Positions 6,811 through 15,588 of a stretch of DNA of 34,587 nt are shown piece after piece. Numbering within the stretch: the first letter of the stretch is position 1; every line of letters begins with the position of its first letter. Made by a program: the position numbers and the translations under genes. Where the stretch lies: the IMG/VR virus record IMGVR_UViG_3300030328_003806, positions 1-34,587 of that record, one strand, 5' to 3'. The DNA is from a virus. The notes beneath the pieces are model-generated. The model was not told the DNA's origin. It searched no databases and worked only from the letters and a program-made list of their open reading frames with translations.

Positions 6811-8751
6811 ATGGCAGATTTTAAAAGTAAATTACAGGTAGATCTTATTGCAAAAACCAATCAATTTAATCAAGCTATTGGTAAAGCAGAGGGTAAAATA
6901 AAGAGTTTTAGTAGCAATTTAACTAAAACAGGAAAAATGATGACTACAAGGTTATCACTTCCTTTAGCTGCACTTGGAACTTTAGCTGTAAAACAAGCTG
7001 CAAATTTTGAAAAATTACAAACAACATTAAACACTTTAACAGGATCTGCTGAAGAGGGTGCTGCTGCTTTTGAAAAATTAGTTCAGTTTAGTGCTAAAAC
7101 TCCTTTTCAATTAAATGAACTTGTTAAAGTAAACAATACTTTAATGGGATTTGGTTTATCAACAAATCAAGCATTTAATAGTTTGTCAATGCTTGGTGAT
7201 ATTGCAGGAATTGTTGGTGGTGATTTGCAAAGTATTGGAGTTGCTTTTGGTCAAGCTGCAGCAGAGGGTAGGGTTATGACACGAGACCTACGACAGTTTA
7301 TAAATAATGGAGTGCCGATATTAGACATTTTAGCTACTTCTATGGGGGTTGCAAGGGGTGAAATAATGGATATGGCTTCAGAGGGTAAAATATCTTTTGA
7401 TATTTTAAATAAAGCATTTAAAGATGCTACAAGTGAGGGTGGTAAATTCCATAATGGTATGGAAGTTTTAAGTCAAACTCTGAATGGTTTATTCTCAACT
7501 TTAAAAGATAATGTTAATATAGCACTTGCTACACTTGGTGATGAAATAGCAAAAACTTTAAATTTAAAAGAGGGCATACCTGCTTTGTCAAAAAGAATCA
7601 AAGAATTAGTTGATGGCTTTAAATCTCTTGATAAGGACACACAAAAATTAATAATTACAGTTGGTTTATTAGCAACAGTACTTCCACCACTTTTAATATT
7701 AATTGGCACTTTAATAAGCTCAATAACTACGATAACTGCTTTTATTAGTGCTTTAAATCCAATAGTTGTTGCACTAACTGTTGCAATCGGTGGTTTAGCA
7801 GCAATATTTATTCGTGCAAATACACACGGTATTTCTTTTGGAAAAACTTTAAAAAATATGATTTTATCAGCAGGTAATATCAATAGATTTGCACTACTTC
7901 AAGCAGCAGCAGAGAATACTGCAACAGCTTTAGAAAGAATGAATCAAAGTGTTGCACCAAGTAGAAGCAGTATTATTGAAAAAGGACTTGCACCTGGTGG
8001 AACTACTACTGGTGGAACAACATCAACGAGTGGTGGTTTTGAAGATCCTGCAATGGGTGGTGGATTTTTAGGTATAAATCCATTTATAATGGGTACAGGG
8101 TTTATGACCTTATCAGGTATTATAGATAAAGAATTGCCGAAAATGTCAAATCATATCAACGGCTTTACAATGTATATGGATAATCTAACAAAAAAAATTA
8201 CTGATTTTAAAGTTAGTGCAAGTGATGATTTTTCTCAAGTAGCTGAAGTTATAGATGATAAAATAAATGTATTAACTCCTTTTCTACAGGGTTTTGCAAA
8301 TTCTTTAACAAATGCTTTTTCAGGTGCAAGTACAAGTTTTGAATCATTTGCAATGTCAATGTTAGTTATTGTAGGAGATTTATTAATTCAAATGGGTATG
8401 GCAGCAATGGCAGCATCAAAATTATCTGAACTTTTTGCAATACCTGGTGTAGGTTTCGCAGCAGGACTGGCAGCATTTGTATTAGGTGCTATGATAAAAG
8501 GAATAGCATCTTCGGTTCAGGAAAAAGGATTTAAAAAAATGGCAAGTGGTGGTATTGTATCAGGACCTACAACTGCATTAATTGGTGAATATCCAGGTGC
8601 AAGAAGTAATCCAGAGGTGGTAGCACCTTTATCAAAATTAAAATCAATGATTGGTGGTGGTGGTGCAATGCAAGGAGAGTTTGTTTTAAGAGGTCAAGAT
8701 TTAGTTGTTGCACTACAAAGAGCTGAAAGAAACAGAAACAGATTTAAGTAA
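6811..8751 (+). CDS. Tail tape measure protein
   Basis: A 646-aa protein with an N-terminal tape-measure domain (about residues 50-200: AVKQAANFEKLQTTLNTLTG, SAKTPFQLNEL, GVPILDILA), a hydrophobic membrane-like central region (about 280-335: LIITVGLLATVLPPLLIL and following), a Gly/Thr-rich hinge near 390-415 and a further hydrophobic segment near 520-570. The C-terminus has the repeated family motif ASGGIVSGPTTALIGEYPGA. It sets tail length; at about 0.15 nm per residue the tail would be near 95 nm. It overlaps the next gene by one base. Its start codon is directly after a promoter element. Confidence 0.92.
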   Translation: MADFKSKLQVDLIAKTNQFNQAIGKAEGKIKSFSSNLTKTGKMMTTRLSLPLAALGTLAVKQAANFEKLQTTLNTLTGSAEEGAAAFEKLVQFSAKTPFQLNELVKVNNTLMGFGLSTNQAFNSLSMLGDIAGIVGGDLQSIGVAFGQAAAEGRVMTRDLRQFINNGVPILDILATSMGVARGEIMDMASEGKISFDILNKAFKDATSEGGKFHNGMEVLSQTLNGLFSTLKDNVNIALATLGDEIAKTLNLKEGIPALSKRIKELVDGFKSLDKDTQKLIITVGLLATVLPPLLILIGTLISSITTITAFISALNPIVVALTVAIGGLAAIFIRANTHGISFGKTLKNMILSAGNINRFALLQAAAENTATALERMNQSVAPSRSSIIEKGLAPGGTTTGGTTSTSGGFEDPAMGGGFLGINPFIMGTGFMTLSGIIDKELPKMSNHINGFTMYMDNLTKKITDFKVSASDDFSQVAEVIDDKINVLTPFLQGFANSLTNAFSGASTSFESFAMSMLVIVGDLLIQMGMAAMAASKLSELFAIPGVGFAAGLAAFVLGAMIKGIASSVQEKGFKKMASGGIVSGPTTALIGEYPGARSNPEVVAPLSKLKSMIGGGGAMQGEFVLRGQDLVVALQRAERNRNRFK

Positions 8752-11471
8752 TGGCGACTACATATAGAACAAAATATTCATTGTCATTTTCTGATGTAAA
8801 GGGAAATGAAAGAACATTAGAAATTTTATCTAAAGATTATTTTGGTACAGTAACACAAATGGTGGCAGGGGATGAACCTGTTACTATTGCTTGGGAAAAT
8901 GATGATGATTTTTACACACCGATAATCGGTTCTACTTGTACTATAAATTTATATGTTACAGACACTACAAGCTATGATGAGTTTCAGGTATTTGATGAAA
9001 GGCAATATAAAGTTAGATTAAGTTCAGGAAGTGGTACAAGTGGTACTGTAGTAGATACTTTATGGGAAGCTGAAACAGAACTTTGGAATGAAGCTAATAA
9101 TCTTTGGGATAGTTCAGGTGATGTTGATATTTATTGGGAGGGTTGGTTAGTGTCAGATGCTTATAGAGAACAATTTATTTCTACTCCTTATATATTAACA
9201 TTAAAAGCAATAGATGGTCTTGGAACATTAGATTCTTTTGAGCAACCTGATGGTGAAATTTTATTAGATGGAACAGGTGCTATAAATACTGGTTTACAAA
9301 CTAACTTTGATTCTGCTTTTTCCTATGTATATAAAATATTACAAAATTTAGATTTGAATTTTGATATTTATATACAAAATAAAATAAGATCAACAACTGC
9401 TTCACCAGATTTAACTTTATTACACGATATACTTTTAAATGAGTTTTCATTAATGGATGATTTCTCAAAAAGAAATGCAAAGGAAGTTTTAGAAAATATT
9501 TTAAGAATTATAAATGCAAGGATATTTCAATCAAATGGTTCTTGGTATATAATTTCAAATAGTAATTATTATGATGAAGCTATTGTACCTGTTCAAACAA
9601 CAACACAATCGCCATTAGTTCCAACTGTATTAACTCTTGCACCAACTAATCCTACATCATCATCAATGACATTAAATGGAAATGTTACTTCAGATAATGG
9701 ACTTGGTATTATAGAAAGAGGTTTTTATTTTGGTACAAGTTCAAACTATCTTAATAACACACCTAAAATAACTGTAGTAGGAACAACAGGTACTTTTAAT
9801 TCTGCAAAAACAGGTCTATCATCAGGCACAAGATATTATATAACTGCTTATGCAGTAAATTCTGCAGGTGAGGGAGTTGGTGCAACAGTAGACAAAGTAG
9901 CACAACCAACAACTACTTTAGCCACAACATCTGGAGCTCCTGTATTTGATAATACAAAAACAAAAATATCGGAAGTTACAGGAACAGCTATGAAGTTAGA
10001 TGCTTCAATATCATCAAATGGAGGTACAGCTTTAACACAAAGAGGGTTTTATTTTGGAACAACACAAACAATAACTCCTGCAAATAAAAACATAGTATCA
10101 GGAACATCTTTAGGAGATTATACTTTAACTAAAACATTTACTTTTAGTGCAACAGGAACTTTATATTATATGATACCTTATGCAACAAATGGTGTTGCGA
10201 CTGCTTATGGTACTGTTCAAGGAATGTATAGCCATAATGTTCATTTATGTAGGCGAGTTTCTGATAACACAGTATTTGATGCTCAATACAATACATCTTT
10301 TGCAGTTGGTGGTAATGTTACTTTATCAAATAGTGGTTCAACTTGTTATATAGTTGTGGGATCTAAATATGTTTCTAATCCATCTACTGTATCTGCTTTA
10401 CCGACAATAAGTGGTTCTTGTGCAACAACACAAGTTCCTGCAACAACAGTAGCACCTGCAACAACAACAACTAAAGCACCTGTAACAACATCTACAACTG
10501 TTTTTCCAAATGCTAATATATATGTTGTAAGAAGATTATCAGATGGTTTTGAAAGATTTGTTGTAAAAAATGCTTCTTATGCTATAAATTCAAATGTTAT
10601 ATTATCTGTTGATGCTTCAAATTGTTATAAAATTATTAGTGATGAGGTTGCAGGTAGTACATCAGGACTTCCAACAATAGCGAGTGTATGTAATATTACA
10701 ACAACAACATCATCAGTAACAACAACACCACCATTAACTCATTTTATGCACTATAGAGATTGTGCAACAGGAGGTATGGATCAGTTAATTAGTGTTGGTA
10801 ACACAAATAGTAATTTCCCAGAGATAATCAAAAATTCAAGTAATGAATGTTTTTTCAAGTATCAGCAAACACAAGAAACTTCTTCAGAATGGGTAACAAG
10901 AGATTATACTACAGGATTTAGTGATTGTGCTGCTTGTCAAGGAATAACCACGACTGCTGCACCAACTACATCAACTACAGCACCACCTACTGTATATTAT
11001 AAAAAATATATTACTTGTGGTGAACCTACAGGTGCAGTTAGAAAAGTATCAAATACAACAAATTCTTTTCCAAATGTTATAAAAGATAACAACGAGTGTT
11101 TTGAAGCTCAAAGTGGAAATATAAGTATTGGTCCTGATGGTGCAGTTGGTAATTTTACATCTTATGCAAATTGTACTGCTTGTAATGCAGTAGCCACTAC
11201 AACACAAGCATTTACAACAACAGTACAACAATGTTCTGCAGTTCAAGTTTTTGCATCAACTACATCACAAACGGATGCTTGTTGTAATGTAACAACACTT
11301 ACTACTTTTTATATTACTGCTTCATCATTAGCAAATGCTACGATAGTATACAAAGCATCTGATTGTTCAAAAACAGTAGATCCTGGAACATATTTTACAG
11401 ATGATGGACAAACTTATTATTTTTGGAGTGGATCAACATTAACTAATACAAATTGTCCTGCTTGTCCTTAA
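8751..11471 (+). CDS. Cys/Thr-rich modular tail protein with mucin-like linkers
   Basis: A 906-aa protein directly after the tape measure. Residues 1-280 are a unique tail-tip-like domain (YRTKYSLSFSDVKGNERTL, then a Trp-rich LWEAETELWNEANNLWDSS). Two FN3-like modules follow, each with the motif RGFYFGT (about residues 290-390 and 400-500). Then come duplicated Cys modules: an X pair (RRVSDNTVF; RRLSDGFERF), a Y pair (each with N-x-FP-x-[IV]IK and ending C-x-x-C) and a terminal Cys-rich unit ending CPACP. The modules are joined by Thr-rich linkers (TTTTKAPVTTSTT near 573-585, TTTAAPTTSTTAPP near 731-745, and others). It is probably an exposed tail-tip or side fibre. The linkers resemble O-glycosylated mucin segments, and two glycosyltransferase-like genes follow. 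Confidence 0.72.
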   Translation: MATTYRTKYSLSFSDVKGNERTLEILSKDYFGTVTQMVAGDEPVTIAWENDDDFYTPIIGSTCTINLYVTDTTSYDEFQVFDERQYKVRLSSGSGTSGTVVDTLWEAETELWNEANNLWDSSGDVDIYWEGWLVSDAYREQFISTPYILTLKAIDGLGTLDSFEQPDGEILLDGTGAINTGLQTNFDSAFSYVYKILQNLDLNFDIYIQNKIRSTTASPDLTLLHDILLNEFSLMDDFSKRNAKEVLENILRIINARIFQSNGSWYIISNSNYYDEAIVPVQTTTQSPLVPTVLTLAPTNPTSSSMTLNGNVTSDNGLGIIERGFYFGTSSNYLNNTPKITVVGTTGTFNSAKTGLSSGTRYYITAYAVNSAGEGVGATVDKVAQPTTTLATTSGAPVFDNTKTKISEVTGTAMKLDASISSNGGTALTQRGFYFGTTQTITPANKNIVSGTSLGDYTLTKTFTFSATGTLYYMIPYATNGVATAYGTVQGMYSHNVHLCRRVSDNTVFDAQYNTSFAVGGNVTLSNSGSTCYIVVGSKYVSNPSTVSALPTISGSCATTQVPATTVAPATTTTKAPVTTSTTVFPNANIYVVRRLSDGFERFVVKNASYAINSNVILSVDASNCYKIISDEVAGSTSGLPTIASVCNITTTTSSVTTTPPLTHFMHYRDCATGGMDQLISVGNTNSNFPEIIKNSSNECFFKYQQTQETSSEWVTRDYTTGFSDCAACQGITTTAAPTTSTTAPPTVYYKKYITCGEPTGAVRKVSNTTNSFPNVIKDNNECFEAQSGNISIGPDGAVGNFTSYANCTACNAVATTTQAFTTTVQQCSAVQVFASTTSQTDACCNVTTLTTFYITASSLANATIVYKASDCSKTVDPGTYFTDDGQTYYFWSGSTLTNTNCPACP

Positions 11472-11480
11472 AATAACTTT

Positions 11481-12383
11481 ATGAGATATATTTCAGCTCA
11501 ACCTGCAATACTTTATTATGCTTGGCAAATAGATATAATGATTTATTCATTTATTAATAATGGGGTAAAACAAGACCAAATAGATATAATATTAGCTGAT
11601 AATAATGAAAATTGTAACTACTATAATAAGCTAAAAGATAAATATAAAGATGTTAATTTTTACTATTACCCTGACACAAGAGAAGATAAATTTTATGTTT
11701 CAAGTATAAGACCTCATATATTAAAAAAACATTTTGTAAAGTTTCCAGAACTATATAAAGGTGCTTTTCTATATCACGATTGCGATATTGCACTTACAAG
11801 ACCATTAAATATAGAACAGTATTTAGATGATGAAATTTGTTATTTAAGCGACACAAAAAGCTATATTGGATATAATTATATAGTATCAAAAGGTGAAGCT
11901 GTTTTAGATAGAATGTTACATTGTTTTGATCTTGATAAAAAAACAGTAAAAGATAATGAAGAAAATAGTGGTGGAGCTCAATATTTATTAAAAAACATAG
12001 ATTACAAATTTTGGGAAAATGTAGAAAAAGATTGTGTTCAGCTTTATAAAAATATTCATCAGATGAATAAAAAATTAAAAGTGTTAGATGAAAATTATCA
12101 CGAACTTCAAATTTGGTGTGCTGATATGTGGGCAGTCCTTTGGAATTTATGGATAGAAAAAAAACAAACAAAAATTATTAAAGAAATGGATTTTATTTGG
12201 GCGACAGATCCTAAAGAGTTTTGGACAAGAAAAGCTATTTTTCATAATGCAGGAGTTACTAATACAAAAAACAAACTTTTTTATAAAGGTAATTGGCTTT
12301 CAGAAGTGCCACCTAAAAATTTAGATATTAATATTGACAAGTCATCTTATAATTATTATCAACTACTAATTGAAGCACTTTGA
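11481..12383 (+). CDS. Putative GT-A-type glycosyltransferase
   Basis: A 300-aa soluble protein with an N-terminal alternating alpha/beta region and the motif YHDCDIALTRPL at about residues 98-109. Its D-x-D (Asp100-Cys-Asp102) after a hydrophobic strand is the usual nucleotide-sugar/metal site of GT-A enzymes. A second conserved-looking block is AIFHNAGVTN near residue 250. No signal peptide or TM segment is seen. It lies between tail genes and overlaps the next, sialyltransferase-like gene by four bases (TTGA), so the two are probably translated together. The sugar and acceptor are unknown; a virion protein is a plausible acceptor by context. The family is assigned by fold motif only. Confidence 0.6.
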   Translation: MRYISAQPAILYYAWQIDIMIYSFINNGVKQDQIDIILADNNENCNYYNKLKDKYKDVNFYYYPDTREDKFYVSSIRPHILKKHFVKFPELYKGAFLYHDCDIALTRPLNIEQYLDDEICYLSDTKSYIGYNYIVSKGEAVLDRMLHCFDLDKKTVKDNEENSGGAQYLLKNIDYKFWENVEKDCVQLYKNIHQMNKKLKVLDENYHELQIWCADMWAVLWNLWIEKKQTKIIKEMDFIWATDPKEFWTRKAIFHNAGVTNTKNKLFYKGNWLSEVPPKNLDINIDKSSYNYYQLLIEAL

Positions 12384-12877
12384 AAAATAAAATTTTGTTA
12401 GTTGGAAATGGAACGAGTTTATTAGATAAAGAATATTCAAATATAATAAACACTTATTCTATAATAGTTAGATTTAATAGTTTTAAATTAAATGGATATG
12501 AAAGATTTGTTGGCAATAGAACAAATGTTTGGTTTACTGTAAACAGGCATCATTTTGATAAAATAAACACTTTTGATAAAGTTGTAGTTCATTCTTGGGC
12601 AGACAAAGATAAATGTAAAATGTATAGAGAATTAAGAGAAAAAAGACCTGATGTTGAAAAAGTAGATAAAAATGTTTTAAAAAAAATACCACTTGGGTTT
12701 CCATCAACAGGACTTATAGCTATATATTATTTTGATTGCAATGTTGATATTATTGGTTTTGATTGGTGGGGTACAAAAAAACATCATTACGGAGATTCAG
12801 AAGTTAGGGGAAAATTGCATAATCCTCAAAAAGAATATGAAATTATCAAGTCCTTAAATGTAAATATAATTAGTTAA
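12380..12877 (+). CDS. GT29/sialyltransferase-like glycosyltransferase
   Basis: A 165-aa protein with TTG start overlapping the preceding stop. The N-terminus ILLVGNGTSLLDKEYSNII with VRFNSFKLNGYERFVGNRT (residues 5-48) closely follows the sialyl motif L pattern (GNGxSL ... VVRxN ... GxExDVGxRTT). PLGFPSTGLIAIYYFDCN (104-121) followed by IGFDWW matches motif S (PSTG ... L.C..v...GF). HHY (135-137) and H147-x4-E152 resemble motifs III and VS. It is shorter than animal GT29 enzymes and has no membrane anchor, as expected for a compact cytoplasmic form. Function as a sialyl- or other CMP-sugar transferase is inferred from these motifs. Confidence 0.65.
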   Translation: MKNKILLVGNGTSLLDKEYSNIINTYSIIVRFNSFKLNGYERFVGNRTNVWFTVNRHHFDKINTFDKVVVHSWADKDKCKMYRELREKRPDVEKVDKNVLKKIPLGFPSTGLIAIYYFDCNVDIIGFDWWGTKKHHYGDSEVRGKLHNPQKEYEIIKSLNVNIIS

Positions 12878-12882
12878 TTTTG
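12875..12882 (+). promoter_or_regulatory. Bacteroidota -7 element, 4 nt from ATG
   Basis: TAATTTTG fits TAnnTTTG, begins within the stop codon of the GT29-like gene and is separated by TTGT from the ATG at 12887. It predicts a leaderless transcript for the 424-aa tail gene. Confidence 0.55.
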
Positions 12883-12886
12883 TTGT

Positions 12887-14161
12887 ATGGCAACTATAAG
12901 AGAACAACAATTAAATTTATTGCAAACTAATGGTAAAGAAAATATAAAATTCTATATTTTTGATTATACAGGAAGTGCAAAAGGAACAGTTACAAAAGAT
13001 GTTTTAGTAAGTGTTCCAAATAATATACAACCAATAAATGAGAATTTATCAATAGAATATTTAAGACCTTTAAGAAATGTTATTTTAAGAACAGAGCTTA
13101 ATAAAGCCGATACTATAAATAAAAATCCAACTTTTAGATATAAAAATTATAACTGGTCTATAAGTACAGGTAATTCTGTACAACTTCAAGGTTTGCTTGA
13201 TCCTATACCTGTTTCAGGAAGCTATTTTTTAGTATCACCTCAAACAAGTATGCCAATAGTAGATACAGATAAAGGAACAGCTATAATTACAAATGAACTT
13301 TTAAAAACATATATCAATACAGGTTCAGATATAGAGTTTGGGTTTAATTATTATTTTAGCACACACGGTGGTGGTGGAGATAGTTATATATTTTATATTA
13401 CAGCAGGTCTTGACACAACAGGAAATGGAACAATAGATATGGGGTATAGCTTTGATGATAATAAATTTGAAGCAGGATCTGGAAGTTATACTGCTGATAA
13501 ATATTTTAAAAAAATCCAAACAAACAGTATGAATCAATGGGTGAAATTTACACAAATTTTAAATGCACCACAAACTACAAATGAATCTCCAAGAATTAAA
13601 GTAGAAATATACCCTCCTTTTAGAAGTAGTACAGGAGATATAGTTTTACGAACCAATTATTATGATGTTATTTATATTGCAAACAGAAATACTTTAGGAA
13701 AGAAATATGCAGAAAAAAGAGAATATGGAATATACACTTTAGGTGGTGTAATTCAAACAAATAAATTAACAGGTACTTATGAAAGAGAAGAAGTTTATAA
13801 TACAAACAACCTACAAGATTCATTATTTTTAGGCAAAATACAAGGTGAATATAAAAGGAAAAATTTTAATGAATCACAAACTTTAGATGGCATTATATCG
13901 CAAGAAATTATTAATGACTATAGAACAAGTGTAAAAAGATATGAGGGAGATTTTTATAGAAAAGATGTTTCAGAAGATCCTATACAATTTCATAATAAAG
14001 TATGGGTGAATTTTGGAACTAATGTTTTACAAGATCCTGTTTCTGCTATGATTGATTCAATGGAATTTAAAGTAAAATCAAATGAATATTCTATTGTTAT
14101 GCACTTGCCAAATCAAAATGATGACACTCAAAGTTTTATTCAAACTTACTACGAAGATTAA
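12887..14161 (+). CDS. Putative tail tip/baseplate protein
   Basis: A 424-aa, mainly beta protein (MATIREQQLNLLQTNGKEN...) without signal peptide or TM segment. Residues about 145-245 look like a carbohydrate-binding-like beta sandwich (IEFGFNYYFSTHGGGGDSYI ... NQWVKFTQIL). The C-terminal part (about 300-410) has charged segments with EYKRKNFNESQTLDGIISQE and SMEFKVKSNEYSIVMHL. It is the last tail gene before the replication region, a place where siphoviruses commonly encode distal tail proteins. I do not recognise a specific family. It has its own promoter element directly at the start codon. Confidence 0.6.
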   Translation: MATIREQQLNLLQTNGKENIKFYIFDYTGSAKGTVTKDVLVSVPNNIQPINENLSIEYLRPLRNVILRTELNKADTINKNPTFRYKNYNWSISTGNSVQLQGLLDPIPVSGSYFLVSPQTSMPIVDTDKGTAIITNELLKTYINTGSDIEFGFNYYFSTHGGGGDSYIFYITAGLDTTGNGTIDMGYSFDDNKFEAGSGSYTADKYFKKIQTNSMNQWVKFTQILNAPQTTNESPRIKVEIYPPFRSSTGDIVLRTNYYDVIYIANRNTLGKKYAEKREYGIYTLGGVIQTNKLTGTYEREEVYNTNNLQDSLFLGKIQGEYKRKNFNESQTLDGIISQEIINDYRTSVKRYEGDFYRKDVSEDPIQFHNKVWVNFGTNVLQDPVSAMIDSMEFKVKSNEYSIVMHLPNQNDDTQSFIQTYYED

Positions 14162-14206
14162 TAAAATATTTTTTTTATTAGAAAATTTTTTTTAATTTAG
14201 CTTTTA

Positions 14207-14467
14207 ATGAGTTTATTCAAAGAAATATTTGATGGTTGGGGTAATTTGATAAAAGATAAATTTGGAACTTTAGATCAACAAACCAAAGAACTTGCACAAA
14301 CCAGATTGGCGAATTGTCATTTTTGTAAAATGAGAAAAGGAAGAGTGTGTAATCCACTAATGAGTGGCGAACATCTTGTTACAGGTCAAATTGTAAATGG
14401 TTGTGGTTGTTCAATAGATGCAAAAGCATTATCTCCAACATCAGTTTGTCCTTTGGGTAAATGGTAA
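14207..14467 (+). CDS. Small Cys-rich zinc-ribbon-like protein
   Basis: An 86-aa protein whose C-terminal half holds RLANCHFCKMRKGRVC, then GCGCSIDAKAL and finally VCPLGKW. The six or more Cys arranged as CxxC ... C ... CxC ... C suggest a zinc-binding ribbon. Proteins with the ending [V/I]CPxGKW are common in flavobacterial phages near tail genes. The N-terminal part (FKEIFDGWGNLIKDKFG) is an amphipathic helix. Function unknown; a structural or regulatory zinc protein is possible. The upstream 45-base gap is T-rich, with only a degenerate promoter-like TAATTTAG. Confidence 0.6.
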   Translation: MSLFKEIFDGWGNLIKDKFGTLDQQTKELAQTRLANCHFCKMRKGRVCNPLMSGEHLVTGQIVNGCGCSIDAKALSPTSVCPLGKW

Positions 14468-14477
14468 ATTATATATT

Positions 14478-14723
14478 ATGAGTATAAATATAAGTGATTT
14501 TATTACTGAATTTGAGATAGAGTTCATTGATAATATTAGGCGATTAGGTCTAAAGAAAAAAGATGTTGCAAATAAGTTAGAAATGACTATGCCAACATTA
14601 AATTCAAAAATCAAAAATCCTCAAACTTTAAATTTAAAGGATATTGAAAATTTGAAAGAATTAAATTTTAACTTAAAAACTATTTTAAATGAGTCAAACG
14701 AAAACTCCGAAAGCAGCACCTAA
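14478..14723 (+). CDS. HTH (XRE/Cro-like) DNA-binding protein
   Basis: An 81-aa protein starting at the ATG at 14478 (MSINISDFITEFEIEF); an upstream in-frame start would run into the previous gene. FIDNIRRLGLKKKDVANKLE followed by MTMPTLNSKIKNP matches a lambda-repressor-like helix-turn-helix (helices 1-3), then a short helical tail. It is the first gene of the recombination/replication block and overlaps the ERF gene by 35 bases. It could regulate early genes. No dimerisation or repressor-cleavage domain is seen, so a CI-type lysogeny repressor is unlikely. Confidence 0.6.
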   Translation: MSINISDFITEFEIEFIDNIRRLGLKKKDVANKLEMTMPTLNSKIKNPQTLNLKDIENLKELNFNLKTILNESNENSESST

Positions 14724-15186
14724 AAAGGTGGCTAATAAAACTATAGATTATCCTAATTGGAGTATTACAATCAAAATCTATAAGATTCAAAATGAAATTG
14801 GTGCTATTAGTAAAGATGCCACCAATCCATTTTTTAAGTCAAAATATGCTGATATAAATTCAATGTTACAACAACTACAACAATTATTTTTAAAATTTGG
14901 TGTTACAATAGAACAACCTACTTCAAATGGTAGGGTATATACTATTTTAACTTGTATTGAAACAGGACAATCAAAATCAGCAGATTTAGAACTTCAAATG
15001 GTGTCTGATCCACAAAAACTTGGAAGTACGATTACCTATTTTCGTAGGTACACTTTACAAAGTTTACTTGCATTAAACACCAAAGATGATGATGCAAATA
15101 CTGCATCTGGAAAGACAGTAAGTCAAACAAAAGTGCAATCAAACAATCAACATCAACCTGATTGGATGAAAACACAAAAATTTTAA
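14689..15186 (+). CDS. erf: ERF-family single-strand annealing recombinase
   Basis: A 165-aa protein with the ERF core: KIQNEIGAISKDATNPFFKS, YADINSMLQQL, VSDPQKLGSTITYFRRYTLQ and LLALNTKDDDAN. The G-S-x-x-TY-x-RRY motif and the acidic DDDAN are family hallmarks. ERF proteins anneal homologous single strands in phage recombination and genome circularisation. The C-terminal tail is Gln-rich and disordered. It pairs functionally with the RecE-like exonuclease at 15743 and the SSB-like protein at 15219. Confidence 0.85.
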   Translation: MSQTKTPKAAPKKVANKTIDYPNWSITIKIYKIQNEIGAISKDATNPFFKSKYADINSMLQQLQQLFLKFGVTIEQPTSNGRVYTILTCIETGQSKSADLELQMVSDPQKLGSTITYFRRYTLQSLLALNTKDDDANTASGKTVSQTKVQSNNQHQPDWMKTQKF

Positions 15187-15218
15187 ATTAAAATTATGAA
15201 AAATTAAATATTTAAATT

Positions 15219-15521
15219 ATGGTTACAGAAACTATTTATATACAAGGTGTAAGAATTTTTGCACCACACGAAAATGCACCTGATTTTGTATTAGGTCAAG
15301 GATATATAACACCAAAAATATTAGTAGATTTTATTAAAGAAAATCCTAATGTTCTTTCAAGTGAATATGATGGGAATAAACAAATTCCTATTCAAGTTAC
15401 TAAAAAAGATGATGGTGGGTTAGCTTTGAAATTTAACGATTTTACACCAAAGCAAAAAGAGGTACAGACAGAATCTATACCTGTAAAAAGTGAGCAAGTT
15501 GATGATGACTTGCCATTTTAA
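15219..15521 (+). CDS. SSB-like ssDNA-binding protein with acidic tip
   Basis: A 100-aa protein containing GVRIFAPHENAPDFVLGQGY, ITPKILVDFIKENPN and a basic middle (QIPIQVTKKDDGG), ending with the tail DDDLPF. This terminal peptide mirrors the DDDIPF tip by which bacterial SSB recruits partner proteins. The body does not show the classic SSB OB-fold signature, but this type of small protein sits beside recombinases in Bacteroidota phages. An ssDNA-binding role in replication/recombination is inferred from the tail and the ERF neighbour. It is followed by a terminator-like hairpin. Confidence 0.6.
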   Translation: MVTETIYIQGVRIFAPHENAPDFVLGQGYITPKILVDFIKENPNVLSSEYDGNKQIPIQVTKKDDGGLALKFNDFTPKQKEVQTESIPVKSEQVDDDLPF

Positions 15522-15531
15522 ATATAAACAC

Positions 15532-15557
15532 AAGGGGGTATTTAATTATACTCCCTT
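15532..15557 (+). terminator. Rho-independent terminator after the SSB-like gene
   Basis: AAGGGGGTAT and ATACTCCCTT pair with one G-U wobble across a short TTAATT loop and run into a T tract, 11 bases after the stop. Confidence 0.75.
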
Positions 15558-15588
15558 TTTTTAATTTAAAAATTTAATATTAAATATT

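Noticed and set aside
7473-7883. 136-codon open frame on the minus strand
   Set aside because: It lies wholly inside the tape measure gene, has a hydrophobic low-complexity product and no promoter; it is an antisense shadow. The same applies to minus-strand frames at 1325-1633, 11794-12171, 16679-16960 and 27830-28183.
14478-14723. Lysogeny repressor
   Set aside because: Only a short HTH protein, with no integrase, attachment site or divergent operator region anywhere in the window.
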